NCBI GenBank assembly: GCA_903893675.1
Contig: CAITNA010000167.1
Coordinates: 1 to 13,818 of the forward strand
Length of the DNA: 13,818 nucleotides
DNA from: an uncultured Micrococcales bacterium
GTDB lineage: Bacteria > Actinomycetota > Actinomycetes > Actinomycetales > Microbacteriaceae
Direction of reading: 5' to 3'
The notes below the pieces were generated by a model that worked only from the letters and a program-made list of their open reading frames with translations, was not told where the DNA came from and did no database searches. The translations under genes were made by a program, and so were the position numbers. Shown here in pieces: positions 1 to 7,475 of the stretch; position 1 is the first letter of the stretch; every line of letters begins with the position of its first letter.

Positions 1-3000
1 CGCCTGGCGGTTTCGCGAACGACATTCAGATCTTCCGAGGGGTTGCGACCATCTCGGGCTCTGTGGTTGACGCCGTCATTACACTGTCAAAAACCACGGG
101 CACGACCTACACGCTAGACAACAACACCGGTTCGGCAATCAGCACGCTTCCTTCGGGCGTCACTTCGCCGACCATCGCCGACATGCTTCAGACCGACGTC
201 ACGCCTGGCGCTGCAAACGGCTACATAACTGAGTCGTTCCGCTTTTACGAGGGTGGAACCTACACCGGCGTTAACACCGGTTCGCCAGTCACCCTGACCA
301 ATGTTCAGCTGAACTCATATGACCTCGACTGCATGTCGGGATCAGCGAACCAGTGGAATGACTTCCGCGGCTTCCAGAGCTACACCCTCAGCGCTAACAC
401 AACCCTGTCAGTTGCAAACAGTCCGGTCAGCGGAAACGTGCGATTCTCAGACGCCGCAACCGGTTGTGTTGGTCTCTCGGAGTCAAATGGTTCTTACACC
501 AAGGGTCGCGTTCAGGTGAACTTCGATTCCGTAACCGAACTTTCGGTGAACCTCGGATCTGTGGGTGCCGGAGCTGGAAAGTACGCTCTTGACTTCAGTG
601 CTGGCTTGCCATGGAAAGAAGGCAGCACCACTATTGGCACTAACAACTATTCGAACTCTTACAACAACCCGCCAACCTCGAACAACAACTCGATTTACTA
701 CTCGCAGGGTGTGCCTTGGATCTTTAACACCAGCGACTTCCCTTACGCTGACGTCGACGCCAACGCGTTCACCAACTTGCAGATCACTACCCTCCCAGGA
801 GCCGGTAACCTGCAATACCTGAGCGGCGCAACCTGGACAAACGTCACAGCGGGGCAAACGATTCTTGTCTCTGACATTAACCTTGGAAAGCTTCGCTACA
901 ACGGCTCAACCAACACGACCTTCACCTTCAAGGTGCAAGACGGCCAGGCCTACTCGACTTCCGCCTACACGATGACGATGACAGCGGCGCCGAACACTCA
1001 GACCATCACGTTCCCAGACCCAGGTGCACGCAACTCTGGTGTAACTTTTGCCTCTTCTGCGACGGCCAGTTCTGGCCTCACCGTTCTGCTCGTATCGCAA
1101 ACTCCAGGTATTTGTACCATCAGCGGATTGAGCATTGTGACGGTCGCGATCGGTACTTGCACAATTGTTGCTACACAGTCGGGTAACGCAACCTACATGC
1201 AGGCGCAGCCGGTAACTCGCTCGTTCCCGATTTCGACCCTGACTTCTCAGTCGATCACTTTTGCGACACCTGCAACCCAGACCGTCGGTGTGGGACTCAC
1301 GATTGCACCAACCGCATCTAGTGGCTTGACCGTGACCGTGGTTTCACTGACTCCAACCGTTTGTACTATCTCTGGCTTTGCAGTAACCCACCTGACCACT
1401 GGTGTTTGCCAGTTGCGTGCATCCCAAGCCGGTAACGGCACCTATGCGCCAGCCTCAAACGTCGATGTTTCGTACTTGGTTGACTCAGGCGCCCTGACTT
1501 CGCAAACAATTTCGTTCGCGCAGCCATCGAACATCACAACCGCAACAACTTCTGTGACTGTTTCAGCAACTGCATCTTCGGGTCTGACCCCTGTGACTTT
1601 CACCTCGAGCACTGGATCGGTATGTACCGTTACGAGCGCCACCGTGACCATCCTCACTTCGGGTCTCTGCACGATCACCGCTACCCAAGCCGGAAACTCG
1701 ACCTACGCATCAGCAACCCTGACTCGCAGCTTCTATGTCTTGGAGATCACCACGACTTCGTTGGCAAACGGTGCAACCGGTGTTGCCTATAACCAGACCG
1801 TGGCGGCCTACCAGGGTGCCAGCGGAAGTTACACCTGGTCTGTATCTCCGGCTCTGCCTGATGGCTTGTCGCTGAACACCTCAACGGGTGCGATCACTGG
1901 TACTCCAACCACTCAGCAGAGTGCAACCAACTACACCTTCTCGGTCACCGACTCGGGCGTGACCGCAACCAAGGTGTTGTCAATCACGATCGCTGGTCCG
2001 GCCGCTCAGAGCATCACCTTTGGCCAGCCAAGCAATGCAACGGTTGCATCGGGTTCAGTGACTCTGTCACCGACCGCCTCATCAGGGCTACCTGTGACGC
2101 TTTCCTCTTCGACCCCAAGCGTTTGTACTGTCAGCGGCAACGTTGTCACTTTCGTTGGCCCAGGAACCTGTACCATCACCGCTTCGCAGGCTGGTAACTC
2201 AAGCTATTCGCCAGCGTCGCTGACTCGCTCGTTCTATCTGCTCGCTTTCACCACCACCTCGCTGGCCAACGGCCAAACTGGCGCTTCATACAATCAGAGC
2301 GTGGCAGCAGCAGGCGGAGCAACCGGCTCATACACCTGGTCTGTATCGCCATCGCTGCCTGCAGGTCTTAGCCTGAATACCTCGACAGGTGCCATCACTG
2401 GAACTCCTACTGTCGCTCAGGACGCTACTAACTACACCTTCACTGTGACCGATTCAGGCGTTTCGACCACCAAGGTGCTAAGCATCTTGATTGCCGGCCC
2501 AGGTGCTCAGTCGATCACCTTCCCGCAGCCGAACAACACCAACACCTCGACCGGCAGCGTGACCCTCAACCCGAGTTCGTCGTCCGGCATGCCAGTGTCG
2601 CTGAGCTCGAGCACTTTGAGTGTTTGTACTGTAAGCGGTTACGTTGTCACTTTCGTGGGACCAGGAACCTGCACCATCACCGCAACTCAGAGTGGTTCGT
2701 ACCTTTACACCTCTGCATCGCTGACGCGCAGCTTCTACATCCTAGGAATCACCACCACTTCGCTGGCTAGCGGATCGGTTAACGCTTCATACAGCCAAAC
2801 CGTGGCTGCGGCGGGTGGAGCGACAGGAACCTACACTTGGTCGGTTTCGCCATCCCTACCTGCTGGACTGTCTCTAAACACCTCGACCGGGGTTGTTTCG
2901 GGAACCCCAACCACCGCTCAGACCGCCACGAATTACACGTTCTCGGTGACTGACTCGGGTGTGACCGAGACCAAGGTCTTGAGCATCACCATCAACGGTG

Positions 3001-4814
3001 GCGCCGCGCAGACAATCACATTTGCTCAGCCAGCCAACACCAACACTGAGTCTGGCCCGCTGACTGTGAGCCCTTCGTCATCATCGGGTCTGCCTGTTAC
3101 CCTGACCTCGCTGACCACCGGCGTTTGCACCGTCAGTGGAAACGTGATCACCTATGTTGGCCCAGGCACTTGCACCATCACCGCATCGCAGGCTGGTAAC
3201 GCAAGTTACGCTCCTGCATCGTTGACTCGCAGTTTCTACATCTTGGCCGTAACTACCACTTCGCTCGCAAACGGAACGACTGGCAGCTCATACAGCCAGA
3301 CTCTTGCTGCGGCAGGCGGTTCGACCGGAACCTACACCTGGTCAGTTTCACCATCGCTACCTGCTGGCTTGAGCCTGAACGGTTCGACCGGTGTGATCTC
3401 GGGAACTCCAACAATTGCTCAGACCGCGACCAGCTATACATTCACCGTTACCAACGGTGGAGTGACTGCAACGAAGACATTGACCATCACGATCATGGCT
3501 CCACCACCGGTCATTAAGTCGCCGAACGTGGTCACCTTCAACGCGATTGCTGATCGATCGGTGACAAGCCCTGCGTTCACCGTCTCGCCAAGCGCTTCAT
3601 CTGGTTTGGCCGTGACATTGAGCTCTGCTAGCACCAACTACTGCACAATTTCAGGCAACACAATCACCATCGTGGCTGTCGGATTCTGTGAGATCGACGC
3701 GGAGCAAGCTGGAGACTCAACTTATGAAGCAGCGTCAGGTGTTTCACAGTCGTTCTGGATCTTCGCGATCACCACTGCAACCATTGCAGGTGGAACTCAG
3801 GGCACTGCGTACTACCAGCAGCTCTTGCTTGTAAACAACATGACGTCGGGCAACTGGTCGGCAACAGGCCTGCCTTCGGGTCTTGTAATCAACAGCCTCA
3901 CTGGTGAAATTACAGGTATCCCGTTGGTGACCTACAACGGCAACATCACCGTGACATACACCCAGGGCGGATTCACTCACATCGTGACATACACCCTAAC
4001 CATTGTTGCGGCGGCCGCCCCAGCGACCCCTTCAACACCGATTGTCCCTAACCTGGTTAAGGACCCAAACCCAATCACCGTGACCCCAGGTGGAAGTTTC
4101 GCAACTCACAACTTCCGCCCGGTTCCGGCAACCATCGCACCTAACGCAGGTCGAACCGGCTTGATCGTCACTGGAAATGGCTGGACCATGACCCTGGCAG
4201 CAACTAGTGAGGCCGGCGTTGAGTCGAAGCTGAACAAGGATGGCAACGTCGTTCTGATTCCAGGCCTCTTCGCGCGCACCACCGGAACCGGCTTCAAGCC
4301 AAACACCATCGTCAACATCTGGCTCTTCGCCAAGACCATGCTGCTTGGAACTTTGCAGACCGATCCAAACGGTAACTTCAGCGGACTGGTTTCAGTCCCG
4401 TTCACGTTGCCTGCTGGCGGCTACACCATCCAGGCCGAAGGAACCACCAACGATGACCAGACTCGTCGAGTCAGCATTGGTGTCATCGCAGGCGCTGGTG
4501 CAACCAACGCTGCGGTTTACTTCGGTGGAGACTCATCGAAGTTGACCTCAGCCGCACAGACTGCGCTGAAGACCCTGGCATCACAGATCAAGCGCAACTC
4601 GATGCCGGCAACTGTGACTCTTCACGGATGGGTTGCAAAGACTGCAAGCACCGCAATCGACGAGAAGCTTTCGATCGCTCGAAACAACTCGGTAGCTGCG
4701 TTCTTGAAGTCGCTCGGTGTGAACGCAACCTTCGTGCTGCAGCCACACGGCAACCTGCCACAGACCGGTCCTGACGCACGTCGCGTAGATGTGCTGATCA
4801 CCTTCGGTTACTAA
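1..4814 (+). CDS. Giant secreted/surface protein with Ig-like modules and OmpA-like C-terminus (5' partial)
   Basis: The frame is open from base 3 to the TAA at 4812-4814 (about 1603 residues). A GTG at 63 has no special support, and coding-like sequence continues upstream of it, so the true start and signal peptide lie outside the window. Domains by fragment residue: an Asn/Thr/Ser-rich N-terminal region; a cadherin-like segment at about 250-325 (ITTLPGAGNLQYL, GQTILVSDI, FKVQDG); then from about 333 seven Ig-like modules of about 83-85 residues (SSGL, VCT, GTCTI, QAGN motifs), each with a C-x14-C pair. The last five modules are each followed by a He_PIG-type module (SLPAGLSLN, TGxIxGTP). 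A beta-rich segment (GTGFKPNTIVNIWLF, about 1427-1495) leads to an OmpA-like domain at about 1504-1603 (VYFGGDSSKL, LSIARNNSV, ARRVDV). Proteins with these modules are usually extracellular stalks or adhesins, and the OmpA-like domain usually holds peptidoglycan. The attachment and adhesion roles are inferred. No LPxTG motif or C-terminal membrane anchor is visible. Confidence 0.88.
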   Translation, partial: PGGFANDIQIFRGVATISGSVVDAVITLSKTTGTTYTLDNNTGSAISTLPSGVTSPTIADMLQTDVTPGAANGYITESFRFYEGGTYTGVNTGSPVTLTNVQLNSYDLDCMSGSANQWNDFRGFQSYTLSANTTLSVANSPVSGNVRFSDAATGCVGLSESNGSYTKGRVQVNFDSVTELSVNLGSVGAGAGKYALDFSAGLPWKEGSTTIGTNNYSNSYNNPPTSNNNSIYYSQGVPWIFNTSDFPYADVDANAFTNLQITTLPGAGNLQYLSGATWTNVTAGQTILVSDINLGKLRYNGSTNTTFTFKVQDGQAYSTSAYTMTMTAAPNTQTITFPDPGARNSGVTFASSATASSGLTVLLVSQTPGICTISGLSIVTVAIGTCTIVATQSGNATYMQAQPVTRSFPISTLTSQSITFATPATQTVGVGLTIAPTASSGLTVTVVSLTPTVCTISGFAVTHLTTGVCQLRASQAGNGTYAPASNVDVSYLVDSGALTSQTISFAQPSNITTATTSVTVSATASSGLTPVTFTSSTGSVCTVTSATVTILTSGLCTITATQAGNSTYASATLTRSFYVLEITTTSLANGATGVAYNQTVAAYQGASGSYTWSVSPALPDGLSLNTSTGAITGTPTTQQSATNYTFSVTDSGVTATKVLSITIAGPAAQSITFGQPSNATVASGSVTLSPTASSGLPVTLSSSTPSVCTVSGNVVTFVGPGTCTITASQAGNSSYSPASLTRSFYLLAFTTTSLANGQTGASYNQSVAAAGGATGSYTWSVSPSLPAGLSLNTSTGAITGTPTVAQDATNYTFTVTDSGVSTTKVLSILIAGPGAQSITFPQPNNTNTSTGSVTLNPSSSSGMPVSLSSSTLSVCTVSGYVVTFVGPGTCTITATQSGSYLYTSASLTRSFYILGITTTSLASGSVNASYSQTVAAAGGATGTYTWSVSPSLPAGLSLNTSTGVVSGTPTTAQTATNYTFSVTDSGVTETKVLSITINGGAAQTITFAQPANTNTESGPLTVSPSSSSGLPVTLTSLTTGVCTVSGNVITYVGPGTCTITASQAGNASYAPASLTRSFYILAVTTTSLANGTTGSSYSQTLAAAGGSTGTYTWSVSPSLPAGLSLNGSTGVISGTPTIAQTATSYTFTVTNGGVTATKTLTITIMAPPPVIKSPNVVTFNAIADRSVTSPAFTVSPSASSGLAVTLSSASTNYCTISGNTITIVAVGFCEIDAEQAGDSTYEAASGVSQSFWIFAITTATIAGGTQGTAYYQQLLLVNNMTSGNWSATGLPSGLVINSLTGEITGIPLVTYNGNITVTYTQGGFTHIVTYTLTIVAAAAPATPSTPIVPNLVKDPNPITVTPGGSFATHNFRPVPATIAPNAGRTGLIVTGNGWTMTLAATSEAGVESKLNKDGNVVLIPGLFARTTGTGFKPNTIVNIWLFAKTMLLGTLQTDPNGNFSGLVSVPFTLPAGGYTIQAEGTTNDDQTRRVSIGVIAGAGATNAAVYFGGDSSKLTSAAQTALKTLASQIKRNSMPATVTLHGWVAKTASTAIDEKLSIARNNSVAAFLKSLGVNATFVLQPHGNLPQTGPDARRVDVLITFGY
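2007..3509 (+). repeat. Three tandem 501-nt coding repeat units (Ig-like plus He_PIG module)
   Basis: Inside the giant surface gene, the Gln codons that open equivalent modules (AQ-S/T-ITF) fall at 2007, 2508 and 3009, exactly 501 nt (167 codons) apart. Each unit encodes one Cys-paired Ig-like module plus one He_PIG-type module. Similarity is clear in the DNA as well as the protein: for example, nearly the same bases encode VVTFVGPGTCTIT around 2140-2185 and 2641-2686. A more diverged unit of 504 nt precedes them (from 1503), and an irregular one follows. The conservation points to fairly recent internal duplication or gene conversion. Confidence 0.85.
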
Positions 4815-4824
4815 ACCCAGATAA

Positions 4825-4862
4825 AAGGAAATCCCCCGGCCAATCGGTCGGGGGATTTCCTT
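4825..4862. terminator. Bidirectional rho-independent-type terminator
   Basis: A perfect 14-bp inverted repeat, AAGGAAATCCCCCG at 4825-4838 and its complement at 4849-4862, encloses a short loop region. The stem can be extended inward by GG/CC-type pairs. It starts 10 nt after the stop of the giant surface gene. Its ends are A/T-rich on both strands, and it also sits just beyond the 3' end of the convergent gene at 4889, so it probably ends transcription from both sides. Confidence 0.9.
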
Positions 4863-4888
4863 ATCTAGGAGAGATCAACTACGAAACC

Positions 4889-5425
4889 TTAAGGTGTTGC
4901 AGTAGGTGTTGGCTTGACTGGGCGAACCGGAGCAACAGGCTTGACTGGCTTCACAGGTGCTGCGCCAAGCGCTGCAATTGCTGCGTCACGAGCTGCTGCT
5001 GCCGCGGTGACTGCGGCCTTGCGAGCTGCCTTTGCGTCGGCCTTCTGTTGGTCGGTCGTGGCTGCTGCGATTGCTGCCTGGTATGCGGTGTTCGCCGAAG
5101 CAACCGCTGCCTTGAACGCCTCGTTGATCGGCTTGCGCGCGGTCGAGTAAGCCTGCTGAGCAGCGTGGAAAGCCTGCATCGCTTGAACGAAGGTGGTGTG
5201 CTCTGCCTTAAATGAGGTCATCGCGGTCTTGTATGCAGCCATTGCTGCACGGTATGCATCGCGCTCTGCCTTGGTGAGGCCAGAGTGAGGAGCTGCTGGT
5301 GCGCTTGCCGAGGCGCTTGGGCTTGGAGCTGGCGCGGTGTTGGTGTCTGCGAATGCAGAAAGCTGAGGGCCTACTGCGGCTGCGACAGACAGTGCTAGAA
5401 CTGCTGCGGTCTTACTTAGTTTCAT
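4889..5425 (-). CDS. Small exported Ala-rich coiled-coil protein with V-K-P repeat tail
   Basis: I do not recognise a named family for this 178-residue protein. Residues 1-26 form a clear Sec signal peptide (MKLSK, a hydrophobic Ala/Val/Leu core, cleavage likely after SAFA). Residues 27-47 are an Ala/Pro/Ser linker. Residues about 50-153 are Ala-rich and helical. In that part aromatics recur exactly every seven residues (Y58, Y65, F72, F79, F86, Y93) and then every eleven (F104, Y115), with Met62, Met69 and Met83 in the paired core position; this is a heptad-to-hendecad coiled-coil pattern. The tail 157-178 has five V-K/A/R-P triplets and ends TPTATP. The ATG is preceded by GGAAAGG at 5433-5439, which supports this start. 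The protein is probably secreted and could associate with the cell wall through its basic Pro-rich tail (inference). It is convergent with the giant surface gene and divergent from the response regulator. Confidence 0.82.
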   Translation of the reverse strand: MKLSKTAAVLALSVAAAVGPQLSAFADTNTAPAPSPSASASAPAAPHSGLTKAERDAYRAAMAAYKTAMTSFKAEHTTFVQAMQAFHAAQQAYSTARKPINEAFKAAVASANTAYQAAIAAATTDQQKADAKAARKAAVTAAAAARDAAIAALGAAPVKPVKPVAPVRPVKPTPTATP

Positions 5426-5438
5426 TTTGAAACCTTTC

Positions 5439-5478
5439 CGAGGTTGATTGCCTCGAGAGAAAGACTGGCAGACCAGTC
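5439..5478 (-). promoter_or_regulatory. Two stem-loops in the probable 5' leader of the exported Ala-rich protein
   Basis: Two perfect small inverted repeats lie just upstream of the minus-strand gene. The first is GACTGG-N4-CCAGTC at 5463-5478. The second is CGAGG-N7-CCTCG at 5439-5455, whose last base pair touches the GGAAAGG ribosome-binding site. If they are transcribed they would form consecutive hairpins 14-53 nt before the start codon and could stabilise the mRNA or modulate ribosome access. I could not place a convincing promoter for this gene. Confidence 0.4.
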
Positions 5479-5517
5479 CTTAGAAAAGTCTTTGAAAATC
5501 AGTCGGCATTCCTTGGA

Positions 5518-5549
5518 TTCCGAAATGTACAAAATTCGGAACATAGGCT
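5518..5549 (+). promoter_or_regulatory. Probable promoter and operator-like inverted repeat before the response regulator
   Basis: A perfect inverted repeat TTCCGAA-N10-TTCGGAA (5518-5524 and 5535-5541) is followed by a -10-like TAGGCT at 5544-5549. That box ends exactly six bases before the GTG at 5556, so transcription would begin at or near the first base of the start codon, a leaderless arrangement common in Actinobacteria. The inverted repeat covers the -35 position, where a dimeric regulator would act. There is no good -35 hexamer and no Shine-Dalgarno sequence. Control by the response regulator itself is possible but unproven. Confidence 0.5.
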
Positions 5550-5555
5550 TGCCTC

Positions 5556-6233
5556 GTGGCTAAACCAAGACTACTTATCGTCGATGACGAAGCAGGGCTG
5601 CGCGACATGCTCGCCGACGCCCTAGGGCTTGCCGGCTTCGACGTAGAAGTTGCCAACGATGGCCGCAGCGCCTTGACCCTGCTTCACGAGCAGACCATTG
5701 ATCTGGTCGTGAGCGATGTGAACATGCCAAAGGTCAACGGCTTCGAGCTGCTCGAGCGCATGCGCGCAAGCGGCATCGAAATTCCGGTGATCCTGCTCAC
5801 CGCCCGCCAAGACAAGGCCGATGTCGTCGAAGGGTTCCGCACCGGGGCAGACGACTATGTGAAGAAACCCTTCAGTCTCGAAGAGCTCGTGCTGCGCATC
5901 CGTGCCAGGTTGAAGCACCTCGAGCCTGCGGGCAAGCGCATTCTCACCTGTGGCCCGATCGAGCTCGACGAGGATGCCCACACCGTGACCAGAGACGGCG
6001 AACCAGTCGACCTCTCGCCCACCGAATTCAAGCTGCTGCTTGAGCTGATGCAGCGCGATGGCAAGGTGGCAAGCAAGAGCCTGCTGCTAGACAACGTCTG
6101 GGACATCACTTGGGCCACCAATGTCACAGTGCTCGACACATACATCTCTTATCTGCGCAAGAAACTGCACACCGACGAATGGCAAGGAATCAAGACCGTT
6201 CGCGGTGTTGGATTCTCTATCGTTGATAAGTAA
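5556..6233 (+). CDS. OmpR/PhoB-family response regulator
   Basis: The 225-residue protein has the usual length and two-domain form. The receiver domain (about 4-118) carries the acidic pair D10/D11 (LLIVDDE), the phospho-accepting D54 (VVSDVNMP), T82 (LLTAR) and K104 (YVKKPF). The C-terminal winged-helix DNA-binding domain (about 128-223) shows LSPTEFKLLLELM, the VTVLDTYISYLRKKL recognition region and the VRGVGF wing. It should be phosphorylated by the kinase encoded directly downstream and then bind promoter DNA, usually as a dimer on direct repeats. The start is GTG at 5556. No Shine-Dalgarno is present, but a -10-like box lies six bases upstream, so the message is probably leaderless. Its stop overlaps the kinase start by one base. 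The regulon is unknown; the adjacent envelope genes are the obvious candidates. Confidence 0.95.
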   Translation: MAKPRLLIVDDEAGLRDMLADALGLAGFDVEVANDGRSALTLLHEQTIDLVVSDVNMPKVNGFELLERMRASGIEIPVILLTARQDKADVVEGFRTGADDYVKKPFSLEELVLRIRARLKHLEPAGKRILTCGPIELDEDAHTVTRDGEPVDLSPTEFKLLLELMQRDGKVASKSLLLDNVWDITWATNVTVLDTYISYLRKKLHTDEWQGIKTVRGVGFSIVDK

Positions 6234-7471
6234 TGAAACTAATCACGAAATACACGGTCGCTGGCATTTTGCTGCTTGCCATCGCCGTTGTGTTCGGCGG
6301 CTACTCGCTGATTGAAAGCGACTTCTCGAATCGCATCTCTGCAGAAAAGACCGCACTGAATCATTTGGCGAAAAAGGTTGAGGCCAGCGCCGACCCGCTG
6401 AGCGCAGTTCTGCTTTTGGCCGATGACTATGGTGCGCCGCTGACCGTCGAGTTCTTAACCGCGGATGGCCAACTAACTCCGATGGTCGACAGCTCGGTGC
6501 AGATCATCACGCCGCCTTCGCCATCGGTTGCGGCACGTGCATCCGTGAACCCGGTTTTAATTTCGGCCAAGAATCCCTACCTGCTTCGCATGGTCACGCT
6601 CAAAGACACCGACTTTGTATTGCTCGCGGCCGACGTCGACAACATCATCGATGACCACGAAAAGAACCTAAACTCGCTTGCCATCATGGCGTTGATTGCC
6701 GTGGTGGTCGGTGGTCTGATCATTACCGTGCTGGTGCGCCTCGACCTGCGTTCCGTGGTTCGCACACTGCAGTCGAGCGCCGACCAAGAGCGCGATACCC
6801 GCAAGTCGATGCAGAACTTCATGGGAGATGCCTCGCACGAGCTGCGCACGCCCCTGACCGTGATCAAGGGCTATGCCGAGATGCTCGCCGGTGGGCAGCA
6901 GCCCGACGAAGCCAGCCGCAAGAAGGCCTATCAGCGCATTGTCGAGCAGGTCGATCGCATGGATCAGACCATCGGGTCGCTGCTCGAGTTGGCCGAGGTG
7001 GGCTCGATTTCGAGCAACAGCTTTGAGCCCGTCGACCTTTCTGCGCTTGCCGAACAGGCGACTGATGACCTCGCCGCCATCGACCAGAAGCGCGAAATCA
7101 CCCGCCAGATCGCCCCTGGCCTCGAAGTTGCCGGCTCAGAGGAGCTGCTGAGTCGCCTCCTGAACAACGCCATCGGCAACATCCACAGACACACACCAGC
7201 CGATGCCGCCGTTCGGGTCAGCCTTTCCAAGCAGGGCAAGCGCGCGGTGCTTGTAGTCGAAGACGCCGGGCCTGGGCTTCCTGCCGACGCTTATGCCAAG
7301 GGCATCCAAGGTTTCCAGCGCTTCGATGCATCTCGCAGTCGCACTTCAGGGGGAACCGGTCTTGGCATGGCAATCATGAACTCGATCGTTGAGGCCCACG
7401 ATGGCACGCTGATCCTCGAACCGAGTGAGCTCGGCGGTCTGCGACTGAAAATCAGCCTTCCGTTAAACTAA
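6233..7471 (+). CDS. Membrane sensor histidine kinase, partner of the upstream response regulator
   Basis: The protein has 412 residues. A first membrane segment at about 8-27 and a second at about 148-168 enclose an extracytoplasmic sensor domain of about 120 residues that I do not recognise. The DHp domain carries the phospho-accepting H202 in DASHELRTPLTVIKGYAEML. The catalytic domain shows an N-box (LLNNAIGNIHRHTP, N311/N312/N316), the G1 box EDAGPGLP (D344), an F-box-like FQRFD and the G2 box GGTGLGMAI (from about 373). Only about 33 residues separate the second membrane segment from H202, which is too few for a standard HAMP domain, so the signal may pass through a short helical linker. 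The ATG shares one base with the stop codon of the regulator (TAATG), indicating translational coupling in one operon. The stimulus is unknown; a cell-envelope signal is inferred from context. Confidence 0.94.
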   Translation: MKLITKYTVAGILLLAIAVVFGGYSLIESDFSNRISAEKTALNHLAKKVEASADPLSAVLLLADDYGAPLTVEFLTADGQLTPMVDSSVQIITPPSPSVAARASVNPVLISAKNPYLLRMVTLKDTDFVLLAADVDNIIDDHEKNLNSLAIMALIAVVVGGLIITVLVRLDLRSVVRTLQSSADQERDTRKSMQNFMGDASHELRTPLTVIKGYAEMLAGGQQPDEASRKKAYQRIVEQVDRMDQTIGSLLELAEVGSISSNSFEPVDLSALAEQATDDLAAIDQKREITRQIAPGLEVAGSEELLSRLLNNAIGNIHRHTPADAAVRVSLSKQGKRAVLVVEDAGPGLPADAYAKGIQGFQRFDASRSRTSGGTGLGMAIMNSIVEAHDGTLILEPSELGGLRLKISLPLN

Positions 7472-7475
7472 GGGC
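7464..7475 (+). promoter_or_regulatory. Possible internal leaderless promoter before the phosphotransferase-like gene
   Basis: A TANNNT-type box, TAAACT at 7464-7469, overlaps the end of the kinase gene and ends six bases before the ATG at 7476, the same geometry as before the response regulator. The AAGGG at 7470-7474 is only one base from the ATG and so is too close to act as a Shine-Dalgarno. The gene could instead simply be read through from the kinase operon. No -35 element stands out. Confidence 0.35.

Noticed and set aside
63..65. GTG as the start of the giant surface protein
   Set aside because: The frame is open and coding-like from base 3, there is no Shine-Dalgarno, and no signal peptide follows the GTG, so the gene starts before the window.
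999..3990. Regular repeats considered as a CRISPR array or non-coding satellite
   Set aside because: The units are 250-500 bases long, stay in one open frame and encode Ig-like modules; there are no short identical repeats with unique spacers.
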